A DNA stretch of 64,000 nt from Syntrophotalea acetylenica (GTDB lineage: Bacteria; Desulfobacterota; Desulfuromonadia; Desulfuromonadales; Syntrophotaleaceae), in assembly GCF_001888165.1 (NCBI RefSeq), contig NZ_CP015455.1, forward strand, positions 1,048,001 through 1,112,000, written 5' to 3'. Positions 18,963-30,061 of the stretch are shown in pieces; position 1 is the stretch's first letter; every line of letters begins with the position of its first letter. The translations under genes and the position numbers were made by a program. The notes under the pieces are model-generated. The model searched no databases and was not told the origin of the DNA. It saw only the letters and a list, made by a program, of their open reading frames with translations.

Positions 18963-19086
18963 GTTATGCAGCCGGGCACATCCTGGCGCCGCCTGCCGAT
19001 GCGAACTGTTCGATGTCCATCAGGGGTTGGGAATGGACATCAGGCTATTGGTAGCCCCTCCCGGTTTTTTTTTGGCAACTGCGCGA

Positions 19087-19350
19087 TCAGAGCTCCAGTG
19101 GTTTGAAAGAAAAAGCCTTTTTGGGACAGGTCACGCCGCAGGCGGCGCACCCGATGCAGTTGCCGGGATTGTCCACGTACATGAACATGCGGGCGGAATC
19201 CTCTTCATCGACTTCGTGGAAGCCAAGCACATTGCGCGAGCAGGCCTTGTAGCAGCGGCCGCAGCCGAGACATTTTTCATCGTCGATCTTTTCCACGAAG
19301 GTCGGAGTCCAGGGACTGCCGTCTCGGGTTTTTCCGGTGTAATGAGCCAT
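19087..19350 (-). CDS. fdxB: nif-associated 4Fe-4S ferredoxin (ferredoxin III type)
   Basis: This 87-residue protein begins MAHYTGKTRDGSPWTP and carries two cluster motifs, CLGCGRCYKACSRNVLG and CIGCAACGVTCPKKAF. The 28-residue N-terminal lead and the spacing match the nif-specific ferredoxin III family (FdxB), a likely electron donor for nitrogenase or for NifB. The chosen ATG has GGAGGAG upstream. It lies between nifX and nifB. Confidence 0.9.
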   Translation of the reverse strand: MAHYTGKTRDGSPWTPTFVEKIDDEKCLGCGRCYKACSRNVLGFHEVDEEDSARMFMYVDNPGNCIGCAACGVTCPKKAFSFKPLEL

Positions 19351-19420
19351 GAGTGGTTCTCCTCCAAGGGTTTTTTCCGGATCAGGCGCAAAGACGTTGC
19401 GAGGGCATCGCGGCATAGCA

Positions 19421-19780
19421 TTATTTCTGCATCGCCCGTCGCAGCCAGGGGGGAGGGTTGTTGGCCAGAACCGCCTGAATCCGGCCGATAACTTCCCGAA
19501 TCGTTTCGTGCCCCCTGCTTTTGACCGGATGGATTCTGTTGGCCACCAAGCGTGCGGCGGCGGGCCCGCCAATCTCGGTTACATAGACAATGGTGCAATC
19601 AGCGAGTCGTTTCAGCCGGGCATCGATTTTGTCGTCTTCATGGTCCGAAGCGGGTTCAATGTCGACCATGCTCAAAAAACGTGACTCATCGGCGCCGACT
19701 TCCCAGATGGCAAATTGTGTGGACCAGCCAAAATGCTGGTCGATGCTTTGGTTGTCCGACGTGGCGAACGCGATTTTCAT
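19421..19780 (-). CDS. nifX: NifX family FeMo-cofactor carrier
   Basis: The 119-residue product starts MKIAFATSDNQSIDQHFGW, the typical opening of the NifX/NafY/dinitrogenase iron-molybdenum cofactor family. NifX holds NifB-co or the VK cluster during cofactor assembly. An in-frame GTG seven codons upstream is possible, but the family starts at this methionine and GAGGG precedes it. It follows nifK by 87 bases. Confidence 0.9.
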   Translation of the reverse strand: MKIAFATSDNQSIDQHFGWSTQFAIWEVGADESRFLSMVDIEPASDHEDDKIDARLKRLADCTIVYVTEIGGPAAARLVANRIHPVKSRGHETIREVIGRIQAVLANNPPPWLRRAMQK

Positions 19781-19867
19781 GACGATCCCTCTCTGCTTCA
19801 CAGCGGCGATAGTGCCGCAACATCCGCCGGCAGGACTTTGTTTGGCGGATTAGTGAAGAACACCCTG

Positions 19868-21331
19868 TTAGCGCATCATTTCAAAATGCTTGTCTTCGCA
19901 GTTGCGGTCGACCTCGTCCAGAAAGCTGTTGGCGATAGCGGTCAGCAGGTTGATGGCACCCTGGTAGCCGATATACGGCACACGGTGCAGGTTGACCCGG
20001 TCCAGAATCGGGAAGCCGACGCGGATCAGGGGAATGCCGGCATCGCGGGTAATGAATTTGCCGTGCGTGCAGCCGATCAGGGCATCGACGGGATCGGTCA
20101 TCACCAGACTGCGCAGGTGCCACAGATCCTTGTTCATCCAGAGCTTGCAACCTTGGCCGTAAGGGGATTTGTCGAGCAGCGCCTGCAGGTATTTGCCGAC
20201 CTTCTTGCTGCCACGACTGCAGACGACGTGGTAGGGCCGTGCCCCCATTTCGAGCAGAAAGGCGATCATGCCCGCCAAAAAATCCGGATCGCCCCAGAGG
20301 GCGAATTTTTTGTTGTGCAGATACTGGTGGGCGTCGGTCATGGCATCCACCGCACGGCCCCGTTCGGCCTTGAGGGTCGGCGCTACGGGCTTGCCGAACC
20401 GTTCGGCGAGGTTCATCAGAAAGGCGTCGGTATTGGCGATGCCGATGGGCGATGGCATTACTTCCACCGGGGCATCGGTCTGCTCCTTGAACCACTTGAT
20501 GGTTTCCGTGGTGGCATGCTTCTGCAGTGAAAGGGTGGCGTGGGCGTTCAGCGCATCGGCGGCCTCGTCCAGGGGCGTGCCGCCGGGGTAGGGGCGGTAG
20601 GTGCCGTCCAGGGGCGAGTCGAAGGATTCGCTGATGTCGGCCAGCACGGTAACCTCGATGCCCATTTCCTGACAGATACGCTTGTATTCCCGATAATTGC
20701 CGGTGTTGCAGTCGAACCCGGGGATCAGATTGAGTTTCCCATTGTCCTTGCCTTCCACCTTTTTGTCGGCGGACAGACACGACAGGACCGATTTGAGCAT
20801 CGCGTCGTAGCCGTGGATGTGGGTGCCGTTGAAGCTCGGCGTGTTGGCGTAGGGCAGAGGGTAATCCCTGGCGACGATCCCGGCGTTGCGCGCATTGGTG
20901 ATAAAGGCGTTCAGGTCGTCGCCGATGATTTCCGGCATGCAGGAGGTGAAAATGGCAATCATCTTCGGCGCATACAGTTTCAGGGCGTTTTCCAGGCCTT
21001 CGTGCAGGTTGTTCTGACCGCCGAACACCGCGCCGTCCTCGGTCATGGCGCTCGATACCGCGGCCGCCGGCTCGCGGAAGTGGCGGGTCAGGGCACTGCG
21101 GTAGTAGGACGCGCACCCCTGGGAACCGTGCACGTAAGGCAGGGTGCCTTCAAAACCGTGGGCGACCAGTTGGGCGCCGAGGGGCTGGCAGGCATGGACC
21201 GGATTGATGACGACGGCTTCGCGGGCGAAGTTTTTTTCCCGGTAGTCTTCCGAATTGATCCATTCTTCAACCCGAGCCACCTCTTCCGGTGTGTTTTCGG
21301 TTACTTTTTTAACGGCGCAAGTTTCGCTCAT
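19868..21331 (-). CDS. nifK: Nitrogenase MoFe protein beta chain NifK
   Basis: NifK pairs with NifD in the MoFe protein and supplies half of the P-cluster ligands. The 487-residue product has the NPVHACQPLGA and HGSQGCASYYRS cysteine blocks (P-cluster), TSCMPEIIGDD, and PGFDCNTGNYRE. AGGAG precedes the ATG. It is 302 bases from nifD, much more than is usual, because a 181-bp repeat and an extra hairpin occupy the gap. Confidence 0.97.
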   Translation of the reverse strand: MSETCAVKKVTENTPEEVARVEEWINSEDYREKNFAREAVVINPVHACQPLGAQLVAHGFEGTLPYVHGSQGCASYYRSALTRHFREPAAAVSSAMTEDGAVFGGQNNLHEGLENALKLYAPKMIAIFTSCMPEIIGDDLNAFITNARNAGIVARDYPLPYANTPSFNGTHIHGYDAMLKSVLSCLSADKKVEGKDNGKLNLIPGFDCNTGNYREYKRICQEMGIEVTVLADISESFDSPLDGTYRPYPGGTPLDEAADALNAHATLSLQKHATTETIKWFKEQTDAPVEVMPSPIGIANTDAFLMNLAERFGKPVAPTLKAERGRAVDAMTDAHQYLHNKKFALWGDPDFLAGMIAFLLEMGARPYHVVCSRGSKKVGKYLQALLDKSPYGQGCKLWMNKDLWHLRSLVMTDPVDALIGCTHGKFITRDAGIPLIRVGFPILDRVNLHRVPYIGYQGAINLLTAIANSFLDEVDRNCEDKHFEMMR

Positions 21332-21370
21332 GGTGAATACTCCTGTCCTGTGTTGAAGTGAGCAGCGAGG

Positions 21371-21551
21371 TAGTTTTCATCCGGAAACGGCCCTTTTCCG
21401 CCGTGGCGGCGTCAATCCGCAGGCTTGCTTGTGCGGCGTACCGATGTACGCCTCCGCGCAACCCCTTGATTTCCTTGCCACAACGAAAAATTGCTCGTTT
21501 CCCATATGAAAACTACGCTGCATCCATCCGGAGTTTCCAGATGGATACGAG
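21371..21551. repeat. 181-bp repeat, copy A (MITE-like), between nifD and nifK
   Basis: It is identical to copy B at 26490-26670 at 178 of 181 positions by my alignment. The core (21371-21515, 145 bp) is bounded by a 10-bp inverted repeat, TAGTTTTCAT and ATGAAAACTA. A short palindromic tail follows (ATCCATCCGGA and its near-complement). It encodes no transposase. The small open frame through it on the minus strand (with HKQACGLTPPRRKRA) is repeated in both copies and is probably not a gene. Confidence 0.85.
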
Positions 21552-21554
21552 GTA

Positions 21555-21583
21555 GTTTTCATCCGAAGTTTTCGGATGAAAAC
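21555..21583. repeat. Strong hairpin next to repeat copy A
   Basis: A perfect 13-bp stem (GTTTTCATCCGAA and its complement) with a 3-base loop. Its arm repeats the TAGTTTTCATCCG end of the element, so it is probably a remnant of a second, decayed copy. In the nifD-nifK transcript it could act as a processing or stability element. Confidence 0.7.
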
Positions 21584-21633
21584 GAGGTAGCGAGAGCTGC
21601 GTGAGGTGCCATCCCGTTTGCTTCGAGCGGTTC

Positions 21634-23094
21634 TTAAAACGGCGCCTTGACCAGGCCCCAGGTCGGGCTGTTGATGGCCATGTCGATGTCCCGGGCGAAG
21701 ACCGGGAAACCTTCATAGCCGTGGTACGGGCCGGAATAATCCCAGCTGTGCATCTGCCGGAAGGGGATGCCGGCTTTCTGGAACACGTACTTTTCCTTGA
21801 TGCCGCTGCCCACCAGATCGACCTTGTACTCCCTAGCCCATTTTTCCAGCTCGATTTCCGAGGCGTCGTCGAAAATCAGGGTGCCTCGGGCCATCTCTTC
21901 GTAGGTGCGCTCATAGTCGTCGTTGTGGGCGAATTCATAGCCGGTGCCGACGATTTCCAGCCCAAGGTCTTCATAGGCTCCGATGGTGTGACGGGGCCGC
22001 AGACCGCCGACGAACAGCAGGGCGCGTTTGCCTTCGAGGCGCGGGCGGTACTCGTCGACGATCGCCTGCATCATCGGCGTGTATTTTTCGATGATCTTTT
22101 CAGCGTTGTCCTGGATCGTCCGGTCGAAACGGGCGGCAATGGCGCGCAGGCTGGCGGCGATCTTGGTCGGACCGAAGAAGTTGAATTCCATCCAGGGGAT
22201 GCCGTAGCGTTCTTCCATGACCTTGGCCATGTAGTTCATGGAGCGGTAGCAGTGGATGAGGTTCAGTTTCACCTGATGGGTGGCGGCGATATGTTCGATC
22301 TGCCCGTCACCGGTCCAGATGGCCCGTACCCGCAGGCCGAGTTCTTCCAGGATCTTTCTGGAGGCCCAGGCGTCACCGCCGATATTGTAGTCCCCGATCA
22401 GGGCGATATCGTAAGGTCCCGGCTCATCATCGAATTCGCGGGTGCCGATGACGAAGTCGCGGATGCTGTCATTGGAAATATGGTGCCCCAGCGACTGGCT
22501 GACGCCACGAAAACCTTCGCAATTGCATGGAATCACTGGCAGATTCAGTTCCTGGCAGGATTTTTTGGCGACCGCGTTGATGTCGTCACCGATCAGGCCG
22601 ACGGGGCATTCGGATAGAACCGAAATACCTTTGGCCAGGGGGAACAGTTCCCTGATTTCCCTGCAGATGACCGCGAGTTTTTTGTCGCCGCCGTAGACAA
22701 CGTCCTTTTCCTGAAAATCGGAGGTGAACTGCATGGCGCTGAACACGTCCACACCCTGGTGACCGTCCACCAGATTGCGGCGGGTGCCCCAGCTGTAGTA
22801 GCCGCAGCCGACCGGACCGTGGGAAACATGGGTCATATCCCGGATCGGTCCCCATACCACGCCTTTGGCGCCAGCGTAGGCGCAACCGCGGGCGCTCATT
22901 ACGCCGGGCACGGTCTTGCGGTTGGATTTGACGCTGCAGCCTTGGACGCCGGGATCGTTGGCCGCCATGTGGGGGGCGCGCTTGTTGCGGGCTTTTTCCG
23001 GATAGAGTTCGAGGGTCCGGTCGATCAGCTCTTCCGTTGTCTGCTTTTGGATGCCATCGAGGGGCACCTTGACGGCTGTATGGTCCTTGTCCAT
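21634..23094 (-). CDS. nifD: Nitrogenase MoFe protein alpha chain NifD
   Basis: NifD carries FeMo-cofactor. The 486-residue product has the P-cluster segments ([26 protein letters not shown]), [14 protein letters not shown], the cofactor cysteine in [12 protein letters not shown], and the cofactor histidine in [18 protein letters not shown]. These match molybdenum-type NifD and not AnfD or VnfD. A CAGGAGTTAATC site precedes ATG. It is 78 bases downstream of nifH. Confidence 0.97.
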   Translation of the reverse strand: MDKDHTAVKVPLDGIQKQTTEELIDRTLELYPEKARNKRAPHMAANDPGVQGCSVKSNRKTVPGVMSARGCAYAGAKGVVWGPIRDMTHVSHGPVGCGYYSWGTRRNLVDGHQGVDVFSAMQFTSDFQEKDVVYGGDKKLAVICREIRELFPLAKGISVLSECPVGLIGDDINAVAKKSCQELNLPVIPCNCEGFRGVSQSLGHHISNDSIRDFVIGTREFDDEPGPYDIALIGDYNIGGDAWASRKILEELGLRVRAIWTGDGQIEHIAATHQVKLNLIHCYRSMNYMAKVMEERYGIPWMEFNFFGPTKIAASLRAIAARFDRTIQDNAEKIIEKYTPMMQAIVDEYRPRLEGKRALLFVGGLRPRHTIGAYEDLGLEIVGTGYEFAHNDDYERTYEEMARGTLIFDDASEIELEKWAREYKVDLVGSGIKEKYVFQKAGIPFRQMHSWDYSGPYHGYEGFPVFARDIDMAINSPTWGLVKAPF

Positions 23095-23172
23095 GATTAA
23101 CTCCTGTGCTGATGTCTGAAAAAGGCGGCGGCGGTCCGGTCGGGGACCGCCTTTCCCGTCCGTTATTGTTTG

Positions 23173-24296
<1,124 letters not shown>

Positions 24297-24441
24297 TCAA
24301 CTGTTCCGGGGAGAAAGATTGCCGACTTTTTAAGGGCGGTGGTTAAAGCTTGTGCAGAATCGGCAGCTCGGACATCCCAAAAAAAAACCGTGTTTGCAGG
24401 CAGTTGCAGATTCTTGGTCGGCAATCGGCCGCAAACCGGAC

Positions 24442-24479
24442 AAAAAACCCCGCCCATTGATGCACGGGCGGGGTTTTTT
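24442..24479. terminator. Bidirectional-looking terminator after speA
   Basis: AAAAAACCCCGCCC and GGGCGGGGTTTTTT form a perfect stem with a 10-base loop. On the minus strand it ends the polyamine operon 28 bases after the speA stop and insulates the nifH promoter region. Confidence 0.9.
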
Positions 24480-24507
24480 CGCGATCCAGGCGGGCGGCGT
24501 GTTACGG

Positions 24508-26416
24508 TCAGATGCTGCCCAGATAGGTGTAGGATACCAGCGCCTTGTCGAGCAGTTCGAGGAAATGGCTGGTTTCCTCAAAGGATATCTTGCGCGAGGC
24601 GACGCCTTTTTCCAGGGTGTCGCGCACGTGTTTGAGGATCTCGGGGCCTTTGTACTGAACGTATTTGAGGCTTTCCCAGGTGGCGTCGCCGCTGATCACC
24701 GTGTCGATCTTGTAGTTGGTCTTGCGGTTGAAGGTGACATGGACCGCATTGGTGTCACCGAACAGGTTGTGCAGGTCGCCGAGGATCTCCTGGTAGGCGC
24801 CGATCAGGAAAAAGCCGATATAGTAATCCTCGCCGGCCTCGATTTTGTGAATCGGCAGAAACTCGGCGCGGCCGTTTTCACCGACGAAACTGGTGATCTC
24901 GCCGTCGGAATCGCAGGTGATGTCGGCGATGGAGGCCATGACCTCGGGCTTTTGGCTGAGACGCTGGATCGGCACAATCGGGAACAGCTGGTCAATGGCC
25001 CAGGAATCCGGAAGGGACTGGAACAGCGAAAAATTGGCGAAATAGGTCTGACGCAGGCTCAGCTGGAATTCCTGGAATTCGTCCGGTACGTTTTTGAGGC
25101 GATCCACGATGCCGCTGATTTTGATGAAAATCTTGCTGCAAAGCCACTCGGCCAGCGCCCGGTCGTGCAGGTTCAGGTAGCCGAGATTGAACAGGCTGCC
25201 GGCTTCCTGGATCAACTGGATGGTGTCGTGGTAATCGACCCGCAGCGAATGGCGGTCGAGGCTCTGGTAGATATCCACCAGCTTTTTGACCGTCGGCGAC
25301 AGGTTTTCCGTCTTGGCCAGCGCTTCCTCGAAGTCGGGCAGCGCGTTCTGGGTGTTGGTGTTGAGAATATTGGTTACCAGCACCGAATAGTGAGCGACAG
25401 TGGCCCGCCCCGATTCGGAGATGATGTTCGGGCACTTCACGCCCGCTTCGTCGCAGATATTTTTCACCTGGTAGACGACATCGTTGGCGTATTCGTCGAT
25501 GGTATAGTTGGCGCTGGAAAAATCGCTCGACTTGGAACCGTCGTAATCGACCCCCATGCCGCCGCCGATATCGAGGTATTCGAGACCGACACCCATCTTG
25601 CGCATTTCGACGTAGATGCGGGTCCCCTCGATGAGGGCGTTCTTGATCTTGTCGATTTTGGTGATCTGGCTGCCGATGTGGAAATGCAGCAGCTTCACCG
25701 TATCGAGCATGCCGTGCTGCTTGAGAATATCGACCGCGGCCAGCAGTTCCGAGATTTTCAGACCGAATTTGGCCTCATCGCCGCCCGAGGTCGACCATTT
25801 GCCGATTCCCTTGGAGGAGAGTTTCACGCGGATGCCGAGCTTGGGGACGATGCCCGACTGCTTGGACAGGGCGATGATGCGCTCCAGTTCGAACAGCTTC
25901 TCGACCACGATGGTGACGTCGTATCCGATGCGGGTGGCGTACAGCACCATTTCGATAAAGTCGTTGTCCTTGTAGCCGTTGCAGATCAGCGGAATGTTTT
26001 CCCCGGTGGCGAAAGAGATGGCCGCCACCAGTTCCGGTTTGGAACCGACTTCCAGTCCCATGTTGTGTTTCTTGCCGAACTGGGCGATGGCCTCCACTAC
26101 CTGGCGCTGCTGGTTGACCTTGATGGGGAAAAAGGTCTGGTAGGCGGCGGGATATTCATATTCGGCGATGGCGTTTTTGAACGCGCGGTTGATGGCGGCA
26201 ATACGCCCCTGCAGCACGTCCATGAAGCGCAGCAGGATCGGCGGTTTGATGTTGCGCTTGATCAGATCGTCGACCAGAGCCCGCAAGTCGATGGAATACT
26301 TGGAATTCGGCGAAGGGTGGACGCACATGTTCCCCTTTTTGTTAATGGAAAAAAATCATCCCCCAGTTTGGCAGGTTGTAGATTTTTGCGGAGTCCTTGA
26401 TCGACCAGCGTTTCAT
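24508..26416 (-). CDS. speA: Biosynthetic arginine decarboxylase SpeA, N-terminal frame broken
   Basis: SpeA decarboxylates arginine to agmatine using PLP. The long intact frame starts only at 26328 (MCVHPSPNSKYSIDLR), but the family's normal N-terminus lies upstream in another frame: ATG 26416, MKRWSIKDSAKIYNLPNWG. Adding one G and one T in two adjacent homopolymers (plus-strand C-run near 26360-26364 and A-run near 26349-26355) restores DDFFSINKKGN between the two parts and gives 636 residues, the usual size. The PLP lysine is in FFPIKVNQQRQ; CNGYKDNDF and the GGGMGVDYDGSKS segment are conserved. It is the last gene of the polyamine operon, after the repeat copy B. Confidence 0.92.
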
Positions 26417-26489
26417 AGGCGTCACCCGTCGGGTTGTTGATGGAAAAACTGGAAGGATCGCCCTTCCTCGGCAAACCAAAATCGTGAGA

Positions 26490-26670
26490 TAGTTTTCATC
26501 CGGAAGCGGCCCTTTTCCGCCGTGGCGGCGTCAATCCGCAGGCTTGCTTGTGCGGCGTACCGATGTACGCCTCCGCGCAACCCCTTGATTTCCTTGCCAC
26601 AACGAAAAATTGCTCGTTTCCCATATGAAAACTACGCTGTATCCATCCGGAGTTTCCGGATGGATACGAG
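26490..26670. repeat. 181-bp repeat, copy B, between nspC and speA
   Basis: This is the second near-identical copy of the element at 21371-21551, in the same orientation, with core inverted repeats at 26490-26499 and 26625-26634. It occupies most of the gap between the carboxyspermidine decarboxylase and arginine decarboxylase genes. No coding content is supported. Confidence 0.85.
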
Positions 26671-26688
26671 ATAACCGGGAAGCCCTTT

Positions 26689-27843
26689 TCAGGCCAGACG
26701 GTTTTTGAAATCCTCGTAAACAAAACTGCGCAGCACCTCGAGCTGGCCCGTTTCCGGTTCGTAGGTGCAGATGTGCGGATGCTGGATACCGTTGAATGTC
26801 GTGGTTTTCACCATGGTGTAATGGGCCATGTCGAGAAACGCAAGACGTTGCCCCGGCGCCAGGGGGGTGTTGAAAGACCAGTCGCCGATCACGTCCCCCG
26901 CCAGGCAGGAAGGGCCGCCGAGACGGTAGGTAAAGGGTTGTTCCCCGGCGTCGAAGCCGCCGTGGATGCCGGGGCGGTAGGGCATCTCCAGCACATCCGG
27001 CATGTGACAGGTGGCGGAAACATCGAGGATCGCCGTGGAGACCTGATTGTGCACCACGTCCAGCACTTCACTGACCAGCAGGCCGGTGCCGATGGCGATG
27101 GCTTCGCCGGGCTCCAGGTATACTTCCACCCCGTATTTGCCCCGGAAGTGCCTGATCAGCTCGACCAGGCCGTCGATATCGTAGCCCTCGCGGGTGATAT
27201 GATGGCCGCCGCCGAAGTTGAACCATTTCATGCCCGGCAGAAAACAGCCGAACTTGTCTTCCACGACCGCCGCGGTGCGGGACAACGGCTCGAACAACTG
27301 TTCGCACAAGGTATGGAAGTGCAGACCTTCAACCCCGGCGAGGGAGCGTCCCTCAAACTCCGCACGGGGAATGCCGAGACGTGAACCGGGGGCGCAGGGA
27401 TCGTAGATGGCCGTGTGACCCTCGGAGTGCTCCGGATTGATGCGCAGTCCGATGGAAACACGACCTTTCTGTTTTTCCCACAGCGGGCGGAACCGCTCCA
27501 GCTGGGCAAAGGAATTGAACACCAGATGGTTGGAGATGCCCAGCAGTTCAACCACGTCGCTTTGCTTGAAAGCGGCGGCGAAACTGTGTACCTCGCGGCC
27601 AAACTCCTCCCGGCCAAGTCGTGCTTCCCATGGCGAGCTGGCGCAGACCCCGTGCAGGGTCTGCCGGATCAGCGGAAACACCCTCCACAGTGCAAAGGCC
27701 TTGAGGGCCAGCAGGATTTTGGCGCCGCTGCGCCGCTGCACCCGGTCGAGGATCTCCAGGTTATGGCGCAGCCGGCCCAGATCGATCACGTAAGCCGGGG
27801 AGGGTGCCAGTTCCAGAATTTTGGGAATGTCGATACCGGTCAC
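26689..27843 (-). CDS. nspC: Carboxynorspermidine/carboxyspermidine decarboxylase
   Basis: This 384-residue PLP enzyme of the alanine-racemase-fold group removes CO2 from carboxyspermidine or carboxynorspermidine to give spermidine or norspermidine. The PLP lysine should be Lys48 (LLALKAFALW). Conserved blocks include GLRINPEHSEGHTAIYDPCAPGSRLG (partly quoted: INPEHSEG), KWFNFGGGHHITREGYD and EPGEAI. It follows the dehydrogenase that makes its substrate by 52 bases, so the assignment to this pathway is firm. The exact polyamine made cannot be told. Confidence 0.93.
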   Translation of the reverse strand: MTGIDIPKILELAPSPAYVIDLGRLRHNLEILDRVQRRSGAKILLALKAFALWRVFPLIRQTLHGVCASSPWEARLGREEFGREVHSFAAAFKQSDVVELLGISNHLVFNSFAQLERFRPLWEKQKGRVSIGLRINPEHSEGHTAIYDPCAPGSRLGIPRAEFEGRSLAGVEGLHFHTLCEQLFEPLSRTAAVVEDKFGCFLPGMKWFNFGGGHHITREGYDIDGLVELIRHFRGKYGVEVYLEPGEAIAIGTGLLVSEVLDVVHNQVSTAILDVSATCHMPDVLEMPYRPGIHGGFDAGEQPFTYRLGGPSCLAGDVIGDWSFNTPLAPGQRLAFLDMAHYTMVKTTTFNGIQHPHICTYEPETGQLEVLRSFVYEDFKNRLA

Positions 27844-27895
27844 AATGGCCTCGTTTCAGAAGTTTGCAGCTTACAGCTTACAGCTGATAACTGAT

Positions 27896-29094
27896 TTAAA
27901 GCTCCGGCCATTCGCCGCCGTCGATGACCACGGTGGGCAGCCCCATGGGGGCGAGGGTTTCGAGGAACGGCTCCGGATCGAACTGCTCCATGTTAAAGAC
28001 CCCTTCGCCTCGCCATTTGCCGGTCAGCATCATCATGGCGCCGACGGCGGCCGGTACGCCGGTGGTGTAGCTGATGGCCTGGGAGTTGACTTCTTTGAAG
28101 CAGGCTTCATGATCGCAGATGTTGTAGATATAGACCTGTTTGCGCTTGCCGTCCTTGATGCCGCGGGCGATGACGCCGATGCAGGTGCGTCCCTTGGTCA
28201 GCGGGCCGAGGCTGCCGGGGTCGGGCAGCACCGCCTTGAGAAACTGCAGGGGGACGATCTTCTGTCCCTGGAATTCGACCTCGTCGATGCGGGTCATGCC
28301 GACGTTCTGCAGCACCTCCAGGTGCTTGAGATAGTTGTCGGAAAAGGTCATCCAGAATTGGGCTTTCTTGATGGTCGGGATATGCTTGACCAGCGACTCC
28401 ATCTCCTCATGATACATGCGGTAGATGTTCATCGGCCCGATACCTTCGGGAAAATCGAAGCTGCGCCTGGTGGACAGCGGCGCGGTTTCGACCCAGTCGC
28501 CGTTTTCCCAGTGACGGCAGGGGCGGTCACCTCGCGGATATTGATCTCCGGGTTGAAATTGGTGGCAAAGGGCTGGCCGTGGCTGCCGGCGTTGGCGTCG
28601 ATGATGTCGATTTCGTGGATTTCATCGAGGTATTTCCTGGCGGCCAGGGCGGTATAGACGTTGGTCACGCCCGGGTCGAAGCCGCTGCCGAGCAGCGCCA
28701 TCAGGCCTTTTTCCCTGAACCGGTCATGGTAGGCCCACTGCCAGCTGTACTCGAATTTGGCGGTCTCCAGCGGCTCGTAGTTGGCGGTGTCGAGGTAATC
28801 GACCCCCGTCTCCAGGCAGGCATCCATGATGGTCAGGTCCTGGTAGGGCAGGGCCACGTTGAGAACCAGCTGCGGCTGCTCCTGTTTGATCAGAGTCACC
28901 AGTTCGGGGACATTGTCCGCATCGACCTGCGCGGTTTTGATGGGGAAATCAGGGATCTCCGCGGCAATGGCATCGCACTTGGACCTGGTCCGGGAAGCCA
29001 GCGTGATAGCGCTGAACACATTTTTGGCCTGGGCACATTTGTGGGTTACGACACGTCCGACACCACCTGCACCGATAATCAGCACTTTGCTCAT
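27896..29094 (-). CDS. Carboxynorspermidine/carboxyspermidine dehydrogenase (saccharopine dehydrogenase family), frameshifted
   Basis: The enzyme condenses a diamine with aspartate semialdehyde and reduces the imine with NADPH. The N-terminal part (MSKVLIIGAGGVGRVVTHKC, Rossmann motif GAGGVG) runs to EINIREVTAP. The C-terminal part continues in another frame from CRHWENGDW through ETAPLSTRRSFDFPEGIGPMNIYRMYHEEM (quoted in pieces). One missing C in the CCCC run at plus-strand 28520-28523 explains the break and gives 399 residues, the normal length. It lies between a cupin regulator and nspC, and supplies the substrate for nspC. Confidence 0.9.
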
Positions 29095-29212
29095 GATTTT
29101 ATCCTTTTTGGTTTAAGAGCCTGAAGCCATTCAGCGGGTAAAAAGTATAAGATCCTGGAGTCATCGAGATGCTTGCCCTGTCTCCCGGTGTGCCATGGAA
29201 GCCGGGACTCTG

Positions 29213-29767
29213 TTATTTCCCTTTGTAGTCAAAGGTTGGCGGAGTCACGACCCATAAAATTTTCGCCGGCCCCTTGCCGATGTTTCTGACCGCATGCCGC
29301 CGATCCGAGGTGAAGAAGAAGCATTCGTTTTTTTTCACCGTGTAAGCTTTATCGTCGAGGCGCACCTGAATGCGGCCCAGCAGCACGAAGCCGAACTCTT
29401 CGCCTTCGTGAATATCCTGTTCCTCCATCTCGGCGCCGGGTTCCAGCGTTACCAGGGCCGGATCCATCTCGCGGTTCTGGGCGCCGGGGACCAGCAGCTC
29501 CACCTTCACCGCGTCGCCGGTGCCAGCCGGTTGTACACGGTGCCCGGCGCCGAACACCACATCGGCATCGACGGGATCGGTGAAAAACTCCTGCATGCTT
29601 ACACCGAACACATCGAGGATATCCTTCAATGTGGCGATGGACGGACAGGCGGCATCGTTCTCCAGTTGGGAGATGTAGCCCTTGGTCAGGTCGGCGCGGT
29701 TGCCAAGCTCTTCCTGGGTGAGCGAGTTGATCATCCTGAGCCGCTTGAGTTTTTCTCCGATATTCAA
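29213..29767 (-). CDS. XRE-type regulator with C-terminal cupin domain
   Basis: I chose TTG 29767 (product MNIGEKLKRLRMINSLTQEEL, 184 residues) because GGAG lies six bases upstream and the helix-turn-helix begins there; a longer in-frame start exists. The HTH is LTQEELGNRADLTKGYISQLE; the C-terminal half is a cupin with EEFGFVLLGRIQVRLDDKAY. This is the PuuR-like layout, in which the cupin binds a small effector, often a polyamine. As the first gene of the carboxyspermidine-speA operon it probably controls polyamine synthesis and itself. Confidence 0.88.
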   Translation of the reverse strand: MNIGEKLKRLRMINSLTQEELGNRADLTKGYISQLENDAACPSIATLKDILDVFGVSMQEFFTDPVDADVVFGAGHRVQPAGTGDAVKVELLVPGAQNREMDPALVTLEPGAEMEEQDIHEGEEFGFVLLGRIQVRLDDKAYTVKKNECFFFTSDRRHAVRNIGKGPAKILWVVTPPTFDYKGK

Positions 29768-29820
29768 AACGCGCTCCGTGGTTCGGGCAAAAATGCCGGT
29801 CAGGGAAAAATCAGGCGCTG

Positions 29821-29848
29821 ATAATAGGGGTTTTGACCGGATTGTCAA
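29821..29848 (-). promoter_or_regulatory. Promoter and possible operator of the polyamine operon
   Basis: On the minus strand TTGACA (29848-29843), 16 bases, TATTAT (29826-29821) form a near-consensus sigma-70 promoter. The inverted repeat TTGAC-N6-GTCAA (29833-29848) covers the -35 box and is a good place for autoregulation by the cupin repressor. The rest of 29768-30061 is AT-rich and I see no gene in it. Confidence 0.7.
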
Positions 29849-30061
29849 TACAAAAGTTTAGGTATTATAAACCGCTTGAATACTGATTTTTACCTGAATC
29901 CCGGGCGCTGGAATCCGGTATCATGGGTAGATGGTTATTTTTCCAAGGGTTTTTATTTTTTTTGGACGTCTATCGATTTTCTTTGAAGTATAACAAAATG
30001 CATCAATCGCGTGGAACTTCAGTGGATTTTCATGGTTTTTTACATTGGCAGGAAGAAAAGC

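Noticed and set aside
19065-19073. T9 run after a GGCTA/TAGCC hairpin on the plus strand, resembling a terminator
   Set aside because: No plus-strand gene ends there, and the hairpin is separated from the T-run by eight bases.
21377-21562. Small frame on the minus strand inside repeat copy A (HKQACGLTPPRRKRA), and its twin at 26496-26723
   Set aside because: It repeats with the element, has no clear ribosome-binding site, and follows the repeat, not selection on protein. Treated as non-coding.
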